Position numbers and translations under genes: made by a program
Origin: Mesorhizobium amorphae
Lineage (GTDB): Bacteria > Pseudomonadota > Alphaproteobacteria > Rhizobiales > Rhizobiaceae
Assembly (NCBI GenBank): GCA_003240775.1
Contig: QFNI01000023.1
Span: 1-57,364 of the forward strand
Length of the DNA stretch: 57,364 nt
Reading direction: 5' to 3'
Notes under the pieces: generated by a model
Told to the model about the DNA's origin: nothing
The model's input: only the letters and a program-made list of their open reading frames with translations
The model's database searches: none
In this document: piece by piece, positions 26,740 through 34,922 of the stretch
Layout of the letters: each line of letters opens with the position of its first letter
Position numbering within the stretch: the first letter of the stretch is position 1

Positions 26740-27762
26740 TTGGGCGTTGTTCTCAATCTGGAGCCGGGCAAGCGCGAAGGGCAGAACGCCTCGATCGCGG
26801 CCCTCCTCGCGCTGACGCAGGAGGATATGGGCCGCGTCAACAAGCTGATCCTGTCCAAGGCTGGCTCGGATGTGGCGCTGATTCCCGAGATCGCGAACCA
26901 CCTGATCGCGGGCGGCGGCAAGCGCCTGCGCCCCATGGTGACGCTGGCTGCCGCCGGCATGTTCGGCTATCGCGGCGAAAGCCATGTGAAGCTCGCCACC
27001 GCCGTCGAGTTCATGCACACCGCGACCCTGCTTCACGACGATGTGGTCGATGAAAGCGATCTCCGCCGTGGCCGCAAGACCGCGCGCACCATCTGGGGCA
27101 ACCAGGCGAGCGTGCTGGTGGGCGATTTCCTGCTCGGCCAGGCCTTCCGCATGATGGTCGATGTCGGCTCGCTCGAAGCGCTGGACATCCTGTCCACCGC
27201 CGCCAGCGTGATCGCCGAAGGCGAGGTGATGCAGCTCGCCGCCGCCAAGAACCTGGAAACCACCGAGGACGAGCACTTCGCCGTGATCAAGGCAAAGACT
27301 GCGGCACTGTTCTCGGCCGCGGCCGAAGTCGGCCCGGTGATCGCCAACGCCTCGCGCGCGGATCGCGCGGCGCTGCGCTCCTACGGCATGAATCTGGGGC
27401 TTGCCTTCCAGCTCATCGACGACGCGCTCGACTATGGCGGCTCGGCAGCCTCGCTCGGCAAGAATGTCGGCGACGATTTCCGCGAGGGCAAGGTCACGCT
27501 GCCCGTGATCCTCGCCTTCCGGCGCGGCACGGGTGCCGAGCGCGACTTCTGGCGCGCGGCCATCGAAGGCGGCGAGACCGACGATGCGGCGCTCGATCGC
27601 GCGATGGCGCTGATGACCAAGCACGGCGCGATCACCGACACGGTGGGCCGCGCCCGCCACTTCGGCGGCATCGCGCGCGATGCGCTCGCGCCCCTCGAGG
27701 ACACGCCCGGAAAGAGCGCGCTGCTCGACGTGATCGAGTTCTCGATCAGCCGCGCGGTGTAG
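26740..27762 (+). CDS. ispB: Trans-polyprenyl (octaprenyl-type) diphosphate synthase
   Basis: A 340-residue enzyme building the long isoprenoid side chain of ubiquinone. Both Asp-rich motifs are present: D100-D-V-V-D104 (LLHDDVVDESD) and D227-D-A-L-D231 (QLIDDALDY), plus GGGKRLRP for the homoallylic site. Chain length cannot be read from sequence. The start is TTG 26740, about ten bases after AAGGAG; the typical rhizobial N-terminus GVVxNLE begins here. Its product is the prenyl donor for UbiA, encoded near 39640. Confidence 0.92.
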   Translation: MGVVLNLEPGKREGQNASIAALLALTQEDMGRVNKLILSKAGSDVALIPEIANHLIAGGGKRLRPMVTLAAAGMFGYRGESHVKLATAVEFMHTATLLHDDVVDESDLRRGRKTARTIWGNQASVLVGDFLLGQAFRMMVDVGSLEALDILSTAASVIAEGEVMQLAAAKNLETTEDEHFAVIKAKTAALFSAAAEVGPVIANASRADRAALRSYGMNLGLAFQLIDDALDYGGSAASLGKNVGDDFREGKVTLPVILAFRRGTGAERDFWRAAIEGGETDDAALDRAMALMTKHGAITDTVGRARHFGGIARDALAPLEDTPGKSALLDVIEFSISRAV

Positions 27763-27964
27763 GCTGGGGCGGCCCCGCGCTGCCCGCCTCGCTTGGCCCA
27801 TCTGCCCCAATCGTGAACACCCAGCGCTTGCTCCCTCACCCCAAAAAGGCCAAGTTCCCGGCCTTCACGGGTGCTTCGCGCCCAGGAGGGCGCCTTGGCG
27901 GGAATTCCCGCATCCGGGGCTGGCGCCTCCGGGCTTGCGTTCGAGGCTTGAGGAAGGAACCGGC

Positions 27965-29998
27965 ATGAGATTCGGCAAGGCCACGAGGTCTGCTCTCGCG
28001 GCGGGCGCAGCATGGCTCGCACTGAGCATGGCCGTCCAGGCGGAAACGCCCAAGCTCAATGCGGGCACGTTCGCCGGCGCGTTTCTCGCGGGCCGCGTGG
28101 CGGAGGCCGACAACGATTATTCCGCGGCCGTCGCCTATTACGAGCGCGCGCTGCTGCTCGATGCGGGCAACGACCAGATCCGCCAGAGCCTGATGCTGAC
28201 GCTGATCGCGGCCGGCCAGTTCGACCGCGCCCTGCCGCATGCCGAGAAGCTGAAGTCGGTCGCCGAGGTCGAGCGCTTCTCGCGCATGGCGCTCGCAGCC
28301 GACGCGTTGCGCAAGAAGGACTACAAAGCCGCGCAGAGCTGGCTCCAGCTCGCGCTCGAATCCGATCTCGACCGTCTGGTCACCCGCGTGATGAGCGCCT
28401 GGGCCGTGGAAGGCGACAAAGGCGGCAAGGCGGCGTTGGCTGCGCTCGACGCCATCGAGGGGCCGGAATGGTTCCGCGTCTTCACCACCTATCACCGCGC
28501 GCTGATAGCGGATGCCTCCGGCCTCAAGAAGGAAGCGGGCGAAGCCTATGCCGCGCTGACGGCCGATGTGGACGCGGCCGCCACCGCGCCCGACACCTTC
28601 CTGCGGGGTGCCGAGGCCTATGCGAGCTTCCTCGCGCGCGAAAACCGGCGCGACGAATCGCTCGCCGTGCTCGACACCGCCCAGGAGGCCGCGCCCGGCC
28701 GCGTTTCCACCGCAGCGCTCCGCGCCAAGGTGGAAGCGGGCGAGAAGCCCGTGCTGTTTGCGCGCAACCCGGCCGAAGGCGCGTCCGAGATCCTCTTGAA
28801 CATGGCCACCGCGCTCAACCGCTCGGGCGGCGAGCCTTTCGTGCGGCTCTACCTCAACTACGCGCTGGCGCTGCGCCCCCAGAGCGACGAGGCCCTGATC
28901 CAGCTCGCCTCCGTGGACGAGACGCAACAAAAGCCCGAGGCCGCGATCGCGCTCTACGAGCGCATCCCCGATGCGAGCCCGCTCAAGCGCGCGGCCGAGC
29001 TTCAGCTTGGCCTCAACCTGGCCGACCTCAAGCGCTATGACGAGGCGATCACCCATCTCAAGGCGCTGCTCGAGTCCGACCAGGAGGACCTGCGCGCCTA
29101 TCTCGCGCTCGGCGGCGTCTATGCCGCGCAGGAGGACTACCGCTCGGCGGCCGACCTCTACGACCGCGCGGTCGCCCTGATCCCCGAGCCGACGCCCGCC
29201 GAATGGAACATCTTCTACCAGCGCGGCATCGCCTATGAGCGGCTCAAGGAATGGCCCAAGGCCGAGCCCAACTTCTTCAAGGCGCTGGAGCTCAACCCCG
29301 ACCAGCCGCAGGTCCTGAACTATCTCGGCTATTCCTGGGTCGACATGAACATGAACCTGGAGCGCGGGCTGGAGATGATCCGCAAGGCGGTCGAGCTTCG
29401 CCCGTCCGACGGCTACATCGTCGACAGTCTGGGCTGGGCCTACTACCGCCTCGGCCGCTTCCCCGAAGCCGTCACCGAGCTCGAGCGCGCGGTCTCGCTC
29501 AAGCCCGACGATCCCGTGCTGAACGACCACCTGGGCGACGCCTACTGGCGCGTCGGCCGCAAGCTCGAAGCCACCTTCCAGTGGAGCCACGCGCGCGATC
29601 TCAAGCCCGCCGACGAGGCCGTGCTGAAGCAGGTCGAGCTGAAGCTCAAGGAAGGTCTGCCCGACGCGCCTCCCGCCACGACGACCGATGCCAGCGAGCC
29701 GCCCGCGGTGACGCCTGAACCCACGGCGCCCGCCGCGCCGCTGGAGGAGAACCGCACCCAAGCGGAGCCCACCGTCCTGCCGGCCTCGGCCACGACGGCT
29801 GCCGCACCCGCCGCCGCCCCGGCTGCCCTGCCGGCAGCCTATGTGGTGCAGCGCGGCCAGTCGCTCTGGTCGATCGCCGATGAGCACCTGGGCGACGGCA
29901 ACCGCTTCCGCGAGATCCTCGACCTCAACCCCGTCCTCCGCGGCGACCCCGCCCGCCTCCAACCCGGCCAGGAACTGGTGCTGCCGCCCGGGCGGTGA
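27965..29998 (+). CDS. Exported tetratricopeptide repeat protein with C-terminal LysM domain
   Basis: A 677-residue protein: signal peptide (about 1-24, ALAAGAAWLALSMAVQA), then many TPR units (for example AAVAYYERALLLDAGNDQIR, ITHLKALLESDQEDL, GWAYYRLGRFPEAVTELERA), an Ala/Pro/Thr-rich linker (about 573-620) and a LysM domain from Tyr626 (YVVQRGQSLWSIADEHLGDG...). LysM binds peptidoglycan glycan strands, so the TPR scaffold would be tethered to the wall. TPR proteins downstream of the polyprenyl synthase gene are common in rhizobia; a LysM tail is not one I recall in them. ATG 27965 is chosen for the signal peptide. Confidence 0.86.
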   Translation: MRFGKATRSALAAGAAWLALSMAVQAETPKLNAGTFAGAFLAGRVAEADNDYSAAVAYYERALLLDAGNDQIRQSLMLTLIAAGQFDRALPHAEKLKSVAEVERFSRMALAADALRKKDYKAAQSWLQLALESDLDRLVTRVMSAWAVEGDKGGKAALAALDAIEGPEWFRVFTTYHRALIADASGLKKEAGEAYAALTADVDAAATAPDTFLRGAEAYASFLARENRRDESLAVLDTAQEAAPGRVSTAALRAKVEAGEKPVLFARNPAEGASEILLNMATALNRSGGEPFVRLYLNYALALRPQSDEALIQLASVDETQQKPEAAIALYERIPDASPLKRAAELQLGLNLADLKRYDEAITHLKALLESDQEDLRAYLALGGVYAAQEDYRSAADLYDRAVALIPEPTPAEWNIFYQRGIAYERLKEWPKAEPNFFKALELNPDQPQVLNYLGYSWVDMNMNLERGLEMIRKAVELRPSDGYIVDSLGWAYYRLGRFPEAVTELERAVSLKPDDPVLNDHLGDAYWRVGRKLEATFQWSHARDLKPADEAVLKQVELKLKEGLPDAPPATTTDASEPPAVTPEPTAPAAPLEENRTQAEPTVLPASATTAAAPAAAPAALPAAYVVQRGQSLWSIADEHLGDGNRFREILDLNPVLRGDPARLQPGQELVLPPGR

Positions 29999-30089
29999 GG
30001 AGCATCGAACGCTTCGGAATGTTTGCGACGGGACGGAACTCCGCCGTCCCGCTCGCTCTCGAACGGCATGGACCGAGGCTTGCGGCCGA

Positions 30090-30506
30090 TCAGCGGGGCC
30101 GGTCCGGCTCCACCGTGCGGCTGGCGAAGACGTCCTTGGCCGCGAACAAGCCGTTCAGGGCGGCCGGGAATCCGGCATAGACCGCCATCTGCATCAGCAC
30201 CTCCACGATCTCCGAACGCGTCAGCCCGACGTTCAATCCCGCCTCGATGTGCACCTTGAGCTGAGGCGTCGCGTTGCCCATGGCGGCAAGCGCCGCGATG
30301 GTCGCGATCTCGCGTGAACGCAGATCGAGTCCTGGGCGCGAATAGATGTCGCCGAACGGAAATTCGAGCAGATAGGTCGCAAAATCGGGGGCGATGTCCG
30401 CGAGTGCGGCCACGACCCTGTCTCCGGCCTCGCCATCGATCTCGGCAAGCGCGCGTCGGCCGCGTTCCAGCCGGCTTTCACCGGCGTTCGGGGAGTGGTG
30501 CATCAT
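30090..30506 (-). CDS. Carboxymuconolactone decarboxylase family protein
   Basis: A 138-residue all-helical protein with PDFATYLLEFPFGDIYSRPGL, LRSREIATIAALAAMG and GLTRSEIVEVLMQMAVYAGFPAALN, the signature of the CMD/PcaC side of the family. The AhpD-type CxxC redox pair is absent, so peroxiredoxin-reductase chemistry is unlikely. It overlaps the upstream merR-type gene by 29 bp and must be co-expressed with it. ATG 30506 or 30503 are both possible. Substrate unknown. Confidence 0.82.
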   Translation of the reverse strand: MMHHSPNAGESRLERGRRALAEIDGEAGDRVVAALADIAPDFATYLLEFPFGDIYSRPGLDLRSREIATIAALAAMGNATPQLKVHIEAGLNVGLTRSEIVEVLMQMAVYAGFPAALNGLFAAKDVFASRTVEPDRPR

Positions 30507-30870
30507 GGTGCTCTGTCCTCTTTCCTGTTTCGGCGTAACCACCGATCTTGGTGTCGAGGAAGAGAAGGCAGGCGTTCAGCTCATCGACTTGGGCACGCAC
30601 GCGATCGCGGTGCTGCTCCAACAGCCCGCGGCGTTCCGCTTGGGTGCGATCTCCTTGCTCCCGAAGCCCGGCGTAGCGCAGCATCTCCCGGATCGGCATG
30701 CCCGTCTTCTTCAAGCGGCCGAGAAACTCGATCCAAGCGAGGACCGAGGGGCCATAGTCGCGGTGGCCGGAGCGGTCCCTGTCCGCATAAGGCAACAGCC
30801 CGATCCGCTCGTAGTAGCGGATCGTATGGGCGGTCAGTCCCGTGCGTCTTGCGAGATCACCAATCTTCAT
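30478..30870 (-). CDS. MerR-family transcriptional regulator
   Basis: A 130-residue regulator: N-terminal winged-helix MKIGDLARRTGLTAHTIRYYERIGLLP, wing residues RDYGPSVL, and a dimerisation coiled coil ending ELNACLLFLDTKIGGY, with a single Cys in the region used for sensing in some family members. The group fits AdhR/YyaN-like regulators rather than metal sensors, as the metal-binding C-terminal loop is missing. It is preceded by a 19-bp-spacer promoter containing an inverted repeat (30901-30931), which it probably controls itself. Confidence 0.87.
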   Translation of the reverse strand: MKIGDLARRTGLTAHTIRYYERIGLLPYADRDRSGHRDYGPSVLAWIEFLGRLKKTGMPIREMLRYAGLREQGDRTQAERRGLLEQHRDRVRAQVDELNACLLFLDTKIGGYAETGKRTEHHDAPLPERR

Positions 30871-30900
30871 CAGTGCCTGTTTCTCTTTACGACGCAGGCA

Positions 30901-30931
30901 GATCTACGAGTTCGAGTGAGCTCGAAGTCAA
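30901..30931 (-). promoter_or_regulatory. MerR-type promoter/operator of the merR-CMD operon
   Basis: On the minus strand: TTGACT (-35), a 19-base spacer and TAGATC (-10). The spacer carries the dyad TTCGAG-CTCA-CTCGAA. Over-long 19-20 bp spacers with a dyad inside are the hallmark of promoters remodelled by MerR-family activators. It lies about 31 bp upstream of the regulator's ATG. Confidence 0.75.
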
Positions 30932-31030
30932 GAGGCAGTTCCCGTGACCGGTCATGGGCGCAATTCGGTCAGTGATCGCACAGCCCGACCAGAGAACCGG
31001 TACCTCCGCCTCACCTCGCACCACCCTCTC

Positions 31031-31135
31031 CGATTTCCCCTCCCCCTTGAGGGGAGGGGTACGGGGTGGGGGTAACGTCGAACCAGTGCCTGCACCCATA
31101 CCCCCACCCTGTATCCCTCCCCTCAAGGGGGAGGG
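31031..31135. repeat. Repeat family 2, head-to-head pair (locus 3)
   Basis: Left arm 31031-31076 and right arm 31099-31135 in inverted orientation, spaced only 22 bp. The left arm is nearly identical to that at 19920. Here both neighbouring genes run leftward, so the element is downstream of the sugar dehydrogenase gene and upstream of the merR operon rather than between convergent genes. Confidence 0.82.
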
Positions 31136-31179
31136 AGGACGTCGGCGTGAGTGCAGATATTTGAACGTCCCGGTCAGTC

Positions 31180-32466
31180 TCACTCCGCCACGCTCACCCG
31201 CCAGATCGCGTTGCCCGTGTCGTCCGCGATCAGCAGCGAGCCATCCCCTTGCACGGCCAGACCCGTCGGCCGTCCATACACCTCGCCCGCTTCGGCATCC
31301 CGGAAGAAGCCGGTCACGAAATCCACCGGCTGGCCCGAAGGCTTGCCGTCAGCGAACGGCAGGAACGCGACGCGATAGCCGGAATGGCTCGAACGGTTCC
31401 ACGAGCCGCGCTGGGCGATGAAGGCGCCGTTGCGGAAGGCTTCGGGAAACGCCTCGTTCTGCGGAAACACGATGGCCATGGTGGACGTGTGCGCTCCGAG
31501 CGCGAAGTCGGGCGTCAGCTTTTCGGCTGCTTCCGCCTCTGCCGTGGGTTCGATGCGCGGATCGCGGTTCTCGCCCCAGTAGTAGAAAGGCCAGCCGTAG
31601 AAGCCGCCATCCTTCACGCTGGTGGCATAATCGGGCACGAGGTCGTCGCCCAGATGATCGCGCTCGTTGACCACGGTCCACATCGCGCCCGTCTGTGGCT
31701 CGAACGCGATGCCGTTGGGGTTGCGCAGGCCGCTGGCGAAGATGCGGTGGCCCGAGCCGTCGGGATTGATCTCGTGGATCGCCGCGCGGCCTTCCTCTTC
31801 GGCCAGCCCGTTCTCGCCCACGTTGGAGGCCGAGCCCACCGTCACGTAGAGCTTCGAGCCGTCCGGGCTCTGGACGATGTTGCGCGTCCAGTGGTTGTTG
31901 TAGCCGCCGGCCGGTAGTTCGAGCACCTTGGTGCCTTCGCCCGTGACCGCCGTGTCGCCCACGGTGAAGGGAAAGCGCATCACCGCATCGGTGTTGGCCA
32001 CATAGAGCTGCCCGTCACGCGCGAGCAGGCCGAAGGGCTGGGACTGGTCGGTCAGAAGCGCATGGCGCTCGTCGGCCACGCCGTCGCCGTCCGTGTCGCG
32101 CAGAAGCGTCACGCGGTTGGCGCTTTCGGCCGCCGAGCCGTCGATCGAGCCCTTGTCGGCCTGGATCTTGGTGGAGGCTTCTGCCACCAGCACGTCGCCG
32201 TTTTCGAGCACATGCATCCAGCGGGGATTGTCGAGCCCGTGCGCGAAGGCCTGTACCTTGAAGCCGTCGGGCACCTTGGGCGTCGCGCCCTCGCTCCAGC
32301 CGATCCAGCTCGTGCGGTTGATCGTGCCCTCGTGCCAGGGGTCCACTGCGGGCAGGGCGGGATTGGCGCCCACCGAGGGCAGCTCGGAAATCGGCGTGTC
32401 TGCAAAAGCTGCGATCGACAGAAGCGAGGCGCCGGCGGCGAGGCCGAGCAGGAGGGGTTTCTTCAA
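31180..32466 (-). CDS. Soluble PQQ-dependent sugar dehydrogenase, L-sorbosone/aldose dehydrogenase-like
   Basis: A 428-residue exported six-bladed propeller. A signal peptide is evident (about 1-22, KKPLLLGLAAGASLLSIAAFA). Seen: VPDGFKVQAFAHGLDNPRWMHV, RDTDGDGVADERHALL, NHWTRNIVQSPDGSKLYVTVGS, LRNPNGIAFEPQTGAMWTVVNERD and GRPTGLAVQGDGSLLIADD, the hallmark blade motifs of soluble glucose/sorbosone dehydrogenases. TTG 32466 is preferred because GAGGAA lies seven bases upstream and the signal peptide starts there; GTG 32508 would add 14 residues. A second PQQ-type enzyme besides gcd. Confidence 0.84.
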   Translation of the reverse strand: MKKPLLLGLAAGASLLSIAAFADTPISELPSVGANPALPAVDPWHEGTINRTSWIGWSEGATPKVPDGFKVQAFAHGLDNPRWMHVLENGDVLVAEASTKIQADKGSIDGSAAESANRVTLLRDTDGDGVADERHALLTDQSQPFGLLARDGQLYVANTDAVMRFPFTVGDTAVTGEGTKVLELPAGGYNNHWTRNIVQSPDGSKLYVTVGSASNVGENGLAEEEGRAAIHEINPDGSGHRIFASGLRNPNGIAFEPQTGAMWTVVNERDHLGDDLVPDYATSVKDGGFYGWPFYYWGENRDPRIEPTAEAEAAEKLTPDFALGAHTSTMAIVFPQNEAFPEAFRNGAFIAQRGSWNRSSHSGYRVAFLPFADGKPSGQPVDFVTGFFRDAEAGEVYGRPTGLAVQGDGSLLIADDTGNAIWRVSVAE

Positions 32467-32588
32467 GGGGCGGTTCCTCGGGTTCAGCGGCTGAGGGGGT
32501 GGGATCACGCTCCCAATGGCGAAATCCCCCAGCCGTTCCGGGCGCTTACGGCGATGTGATCCCCGCGCCCGTGCCGCACGGTCGCGCC

Positions 32589-32617
32589 TTGACCTCGCGG
32601 AGGGGCTTTCCTACGGA
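32589..32617 (+). promoter_or_regulatory. Possible sigma-70 promoter of glyQ
   Basis: TTGACC (32589-32594), 17-base spacer, TACGGA (32612-32617), about 42 bp before the glyQ GTG. The -35 is good, the -10 weak. Confidence 0.35.
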
Positions 32618-32658
32618 GTGTGGCGCCCGCCAGAGCCGCAGTCCGAAGGTTCCCCGAC

Positions 32659-33597
32659 GTGACCACCAAGCCCGCCTATCTCGACCCCACCCGCTCGTTC
32701 CAGGGCCTGATCCTGACGCTGCACGACTATTGGGGGCGCCACGGCTGCGCGGTGCTGCAGCCCTACGACATGGAGGTGGGCGCGGGCACGTTCCACCCCG
32801 CCACCACGCTGCGCGCGCTCGGGCCGCGCCCCTGGAAGGCGGCCTATGTGCAGCCCTCGCGCCGCCCCAAGGACGGCCGCTACGGCGAGAACCCCAACCG
32901 CCTCCAGCACTATTACCAGTATCAGGTGATCCTGAAGCCAAACCCGTCCAACCTCCAGGAGCTCTATCTCGGCTCGCTGGAAGCCATCGGCATCGATCCG
33001 CTGCTGCACGACATCCGCTTCGTGGAGGACGATTGGGAAAGCCCCACGCTCGGCGCCTGGGGGCTCGGCTGGGAATGCTGGTGCGACGGCATGGAGGTCT
33101 CGCAGTTCACCTATTTCCAGCAGGTCTGCGGCCTCGAATGCGCGCCGGTCTCGGGCGAACTGACCTACGGGCTGGAACGGCTGGCGATGTATGTGCAGAA
33201 CGTCGACAACGTCTACGACCTCAACTTCAACGGCGGCGAGGGCGACGAGCGCGTGTCCTATGGTGAGGTCTTCCTCCAGGCCGAGCAGGAATATTCGCGC
33301 CACAACTTCGAGCATGCCGACACGGCCCTGCTCTTGCGCCACTTCGAAGACGCCGAGCGCGAGGCCCACGCCCTGCTCACTGCGGGCTCGGGCGGGGAGG
33401 GCGCGCGCCACAAGATGGTGCTGCCCGCCTACGACCAGGCCATCAAGGCGTCGCATGCCTTCAACCTGCTCGACGCGCGCGGCGTGATCTCCGTCACCGA
33501 GCGCCAGAGCTTCATCCTGCGCGTGCGCAACCTTGCCAAGGCCTGCGGCGAGGCGTTCCTGCTCACCGAAGCCGGCGGGTTCCGCGACGCCGCCTGA
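32659..33597 (+). CDS. glyQ: Glycyl-tRNA synthetase alpha subunit
   Basis: A 312-residue catalytic subunit of the bacterial alpha2beta2 glycyl-tRNA synthetase. Seen: SFQGLILTLHDYWGRHGC, QPYDMEVGAGTFHPATTLRAL (motif 2 region), AYVQPSRRPKDGRYGENPNRL and VSGELTYGLERLAMY. The start is GTG 32659, preceded by GAAGG; upstream in-frame codons are not family-like. The beta subunit gene lies 1.9 kb downstream, separated by three unrelated genes. Confidence 0.97.
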   Translation: MTTKPAYLDPTRSFQGLILTLHDYWGRHGCAVLQPYDMEVGAGTFHPATTLRALGPRPWKAAYVQPSRRPKDGRYGENPNRLQHYYQYQVILKPNPSNLQELYLGSLEAIGIDPLLHDIRFVEDDWESPTLGAWGLGWECWCDGMEVSQFTYFQQVCGLECAPVSGELTYGLERLAMYVQNVDNVYDLNFNGGEGDERVSYGEVFLQAEQEYSRHNFEHADTALLLRHFEDAEREAHALLTAGSGGEGARHKMVLPAYDQAIKASHAFNLLDARGVISVTERQSFILRVRNLAKACGEAFLLTEAGGFRDAA

Positions 33598-33602
33598 GCG
33601 GC

Positions 33603-34250
33603 ATGGGCCAGATCCCCTATCATCGGCTGACCGAGCGGCTCCTGCAACTGTTGTGGGTGCTGTTCGCCGTCGACTGCCTGGCGCTTCCCGCGAGCCTCTG
33701 GGAGCGCTTCCTCCTCAAGCGCTATGAGGGCGGCGAAAGCGGCGAGGGGCTCGACGGCCTTCTCATGGCGAGCGACCGGATGCAGGCCGCGGTCGGCATC
33801 ACCCAGGTGCTTCTCACGCTGGTCGTCGTCGTGACGGCCGCCATCTGGATCCGCCGCGCCAACATGGCCGCCCGCGCGCTCGGCGCGCAGAACCTGAGGT
33901 TCACGCCCAATTGGGCGATCGGCTGGTACTTCGTGCCCCTGGCCAACCTGTTCATGCCCTTCCGGGCCATGGCCGAGATCTGGCGGGCGAGCGGCGGCGC
34001 GCCCGACTGGAAGAACGAGGCGCTGCCTTCCTTCTTCGCGGGGTGGTGGGGCTTCTGGCTCGCTTCCAACGTGGTGGGTCAATTCGCGGGCCAGTCGGCC
34101 TTCGGCGCATCGGCCATCGACAGCCTCATGTGGTCGAACACGCTCTACCTCGTGGCCGACGCCATCGCCGCCATGAACGACCTGTTCTTCATCCAGGTCG
34201 TGACGGCGGTCTATGCCCGCCAGGCGGAGACCGCGACGCGAAGCGCCTGA
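33603..34250 (+). CDS. DUF4328-family membrane protein
   Basis: A 215-residue membrane protein with an N-terminal helix (LLQLLWVLFAVDCLAL), then ITQVLLTLVVVVTAAIWIRRANMAARALG, and the family-typical PNWAIGWYFVPLANLFMPFRAMAEIWRAS, followed by two more helices. Function unknown. It starts five bases after the glyQ stop, so it is probably in the glyQ transcript. It is convergent with the OmpA-like gene, with only six bases between stops. Confidence 0.83.
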   Translation: MGQIPYHRLTERLLQLLWVLFAVDCLALPASLWERFLLKRYEGGESGEGLDGLLMASDRMQAAVGITQVLLTLVVVVTAAIWIRRANMAARALGAQNLRFTPNWAIGWYFVPLANLFMPFRAMAEIWRASGGAPDWKNEALPSFFAGWWGFWLASNVVGQFAGQSAFGASAIDSLMWSNTLYLVADAIAAMNDLFFIQVVTAVYARQAETATRSA

Positions 34251-34256
34251 CGGGTT

Positions 34257-34922
34257 CTACGAGGCCGGACGCACCACGATCTCCACGCGCCGGTTCTTCT
34301 GCCGCCCCTCGGGGTCGTCCGTGCCGTCGGGCAGCGCGTTGGGGGCGACGGGCCGTGATTCGCCGAGTGCGGCGGCCGTGATGGCATCGGCCGCGAAGCT
34401 CTCCGAGCCCACCAGATAGCTCTTCACCGATTCCGCCCGGCGCGCGGAAAGCTTGAGGTTGTAGCCGTCCGAGCCCTTGGCGTCGGTGTGGCCCTCCACC
34501 ACGAACAGCGCCTGGGGAAAGCGTGCCCGCACATCCGCCGAAAGCGCCCGCAGCGCGACTTCGGCCGCGGGCCGCAGCGTGGCCTTGTCGAAGTCGAACA
34601 GGATGTCGGCCGAAAGCGTGTAGCGCACCCCGCCATCCGCTTCCTCCGTCACCGCGAGCCCCTCGACGGGGGGAGGGGCGGCGGCCACCGGCTGGGGCGC
34701 GAACGCCATCTCCTCCGCGGAAAGCATCCGCGGCTCCTCGAAGCTGATCGCCGGCTCCGTGAACCCTATCGAGGGCTCGGTGAAGCCGATCGAAGGCTCC
34801 GTGAACGAAATGCTCGGCTCGGACGCGCTGAAGTTGTCGGGCACGCTCGTCGGCGGCGCATCCATCGCGCCCGCGGAAAACGGTGCTCCCCAGACGAGCA
34901 GGGCAAGCAGGAAGCGCCGCAT
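34257..34922 (-). CDS. OmpA-family envelope protein with N-terminal heptapeptide repeats
   Basis: A 221-residue exported protein: signal peptide (1-19, MRRFLLALLVWGAPFSAGA), a repeat block at about 34-64 built from TEPSIGF-like seven-residue units, a Pro-rich linker (78-88), then the OmpA peptidoglycan-binding domain (about 100-221) with LFDFDKATLRPAAE, EGHTDAKGSDGYN and LSARRAESVKSYL; Asp147 and Arg162 are in the positions that bind diaminopimelate. No beta-barrel precedes it. The start overlaps the stop of the upstream gene (TGATG), so the two are coupled. Confidence 0.88.
   Translation of the reverse strand: MRRFLLALLVWGAPFSAGAMDAPPTSVPDNFSASEPSISFTEPSIGFTEPSIGFTEPAISFEEPRMLSAEEMAFAPQPVAAAPPPVEGLAVTEEADGGVRYTLSADILFDFDKATLRPAAEVALRALSADVRARFPQALFVVEGHTDAKGSDGYNLKLSARRAESVKSYLVGSESFAADAITAAALGESRPVAPNALPDGTDDPEGRQKNRRVEIVVRPAS
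34731..34831 (-). repeat. 21-bp tandem repeat inside the OmpA-like gene
   Basis: Four to five imperfect 21-bp units, minus-strand unit ACGGAGCCTTCGATCGGCTT plus C, encoding (T/S/E)EP(S/A)I(G/S)F. The two central units are the most alike. The in-frame period allows length change by slippage without breaking the gene. Confidence 0.85.
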
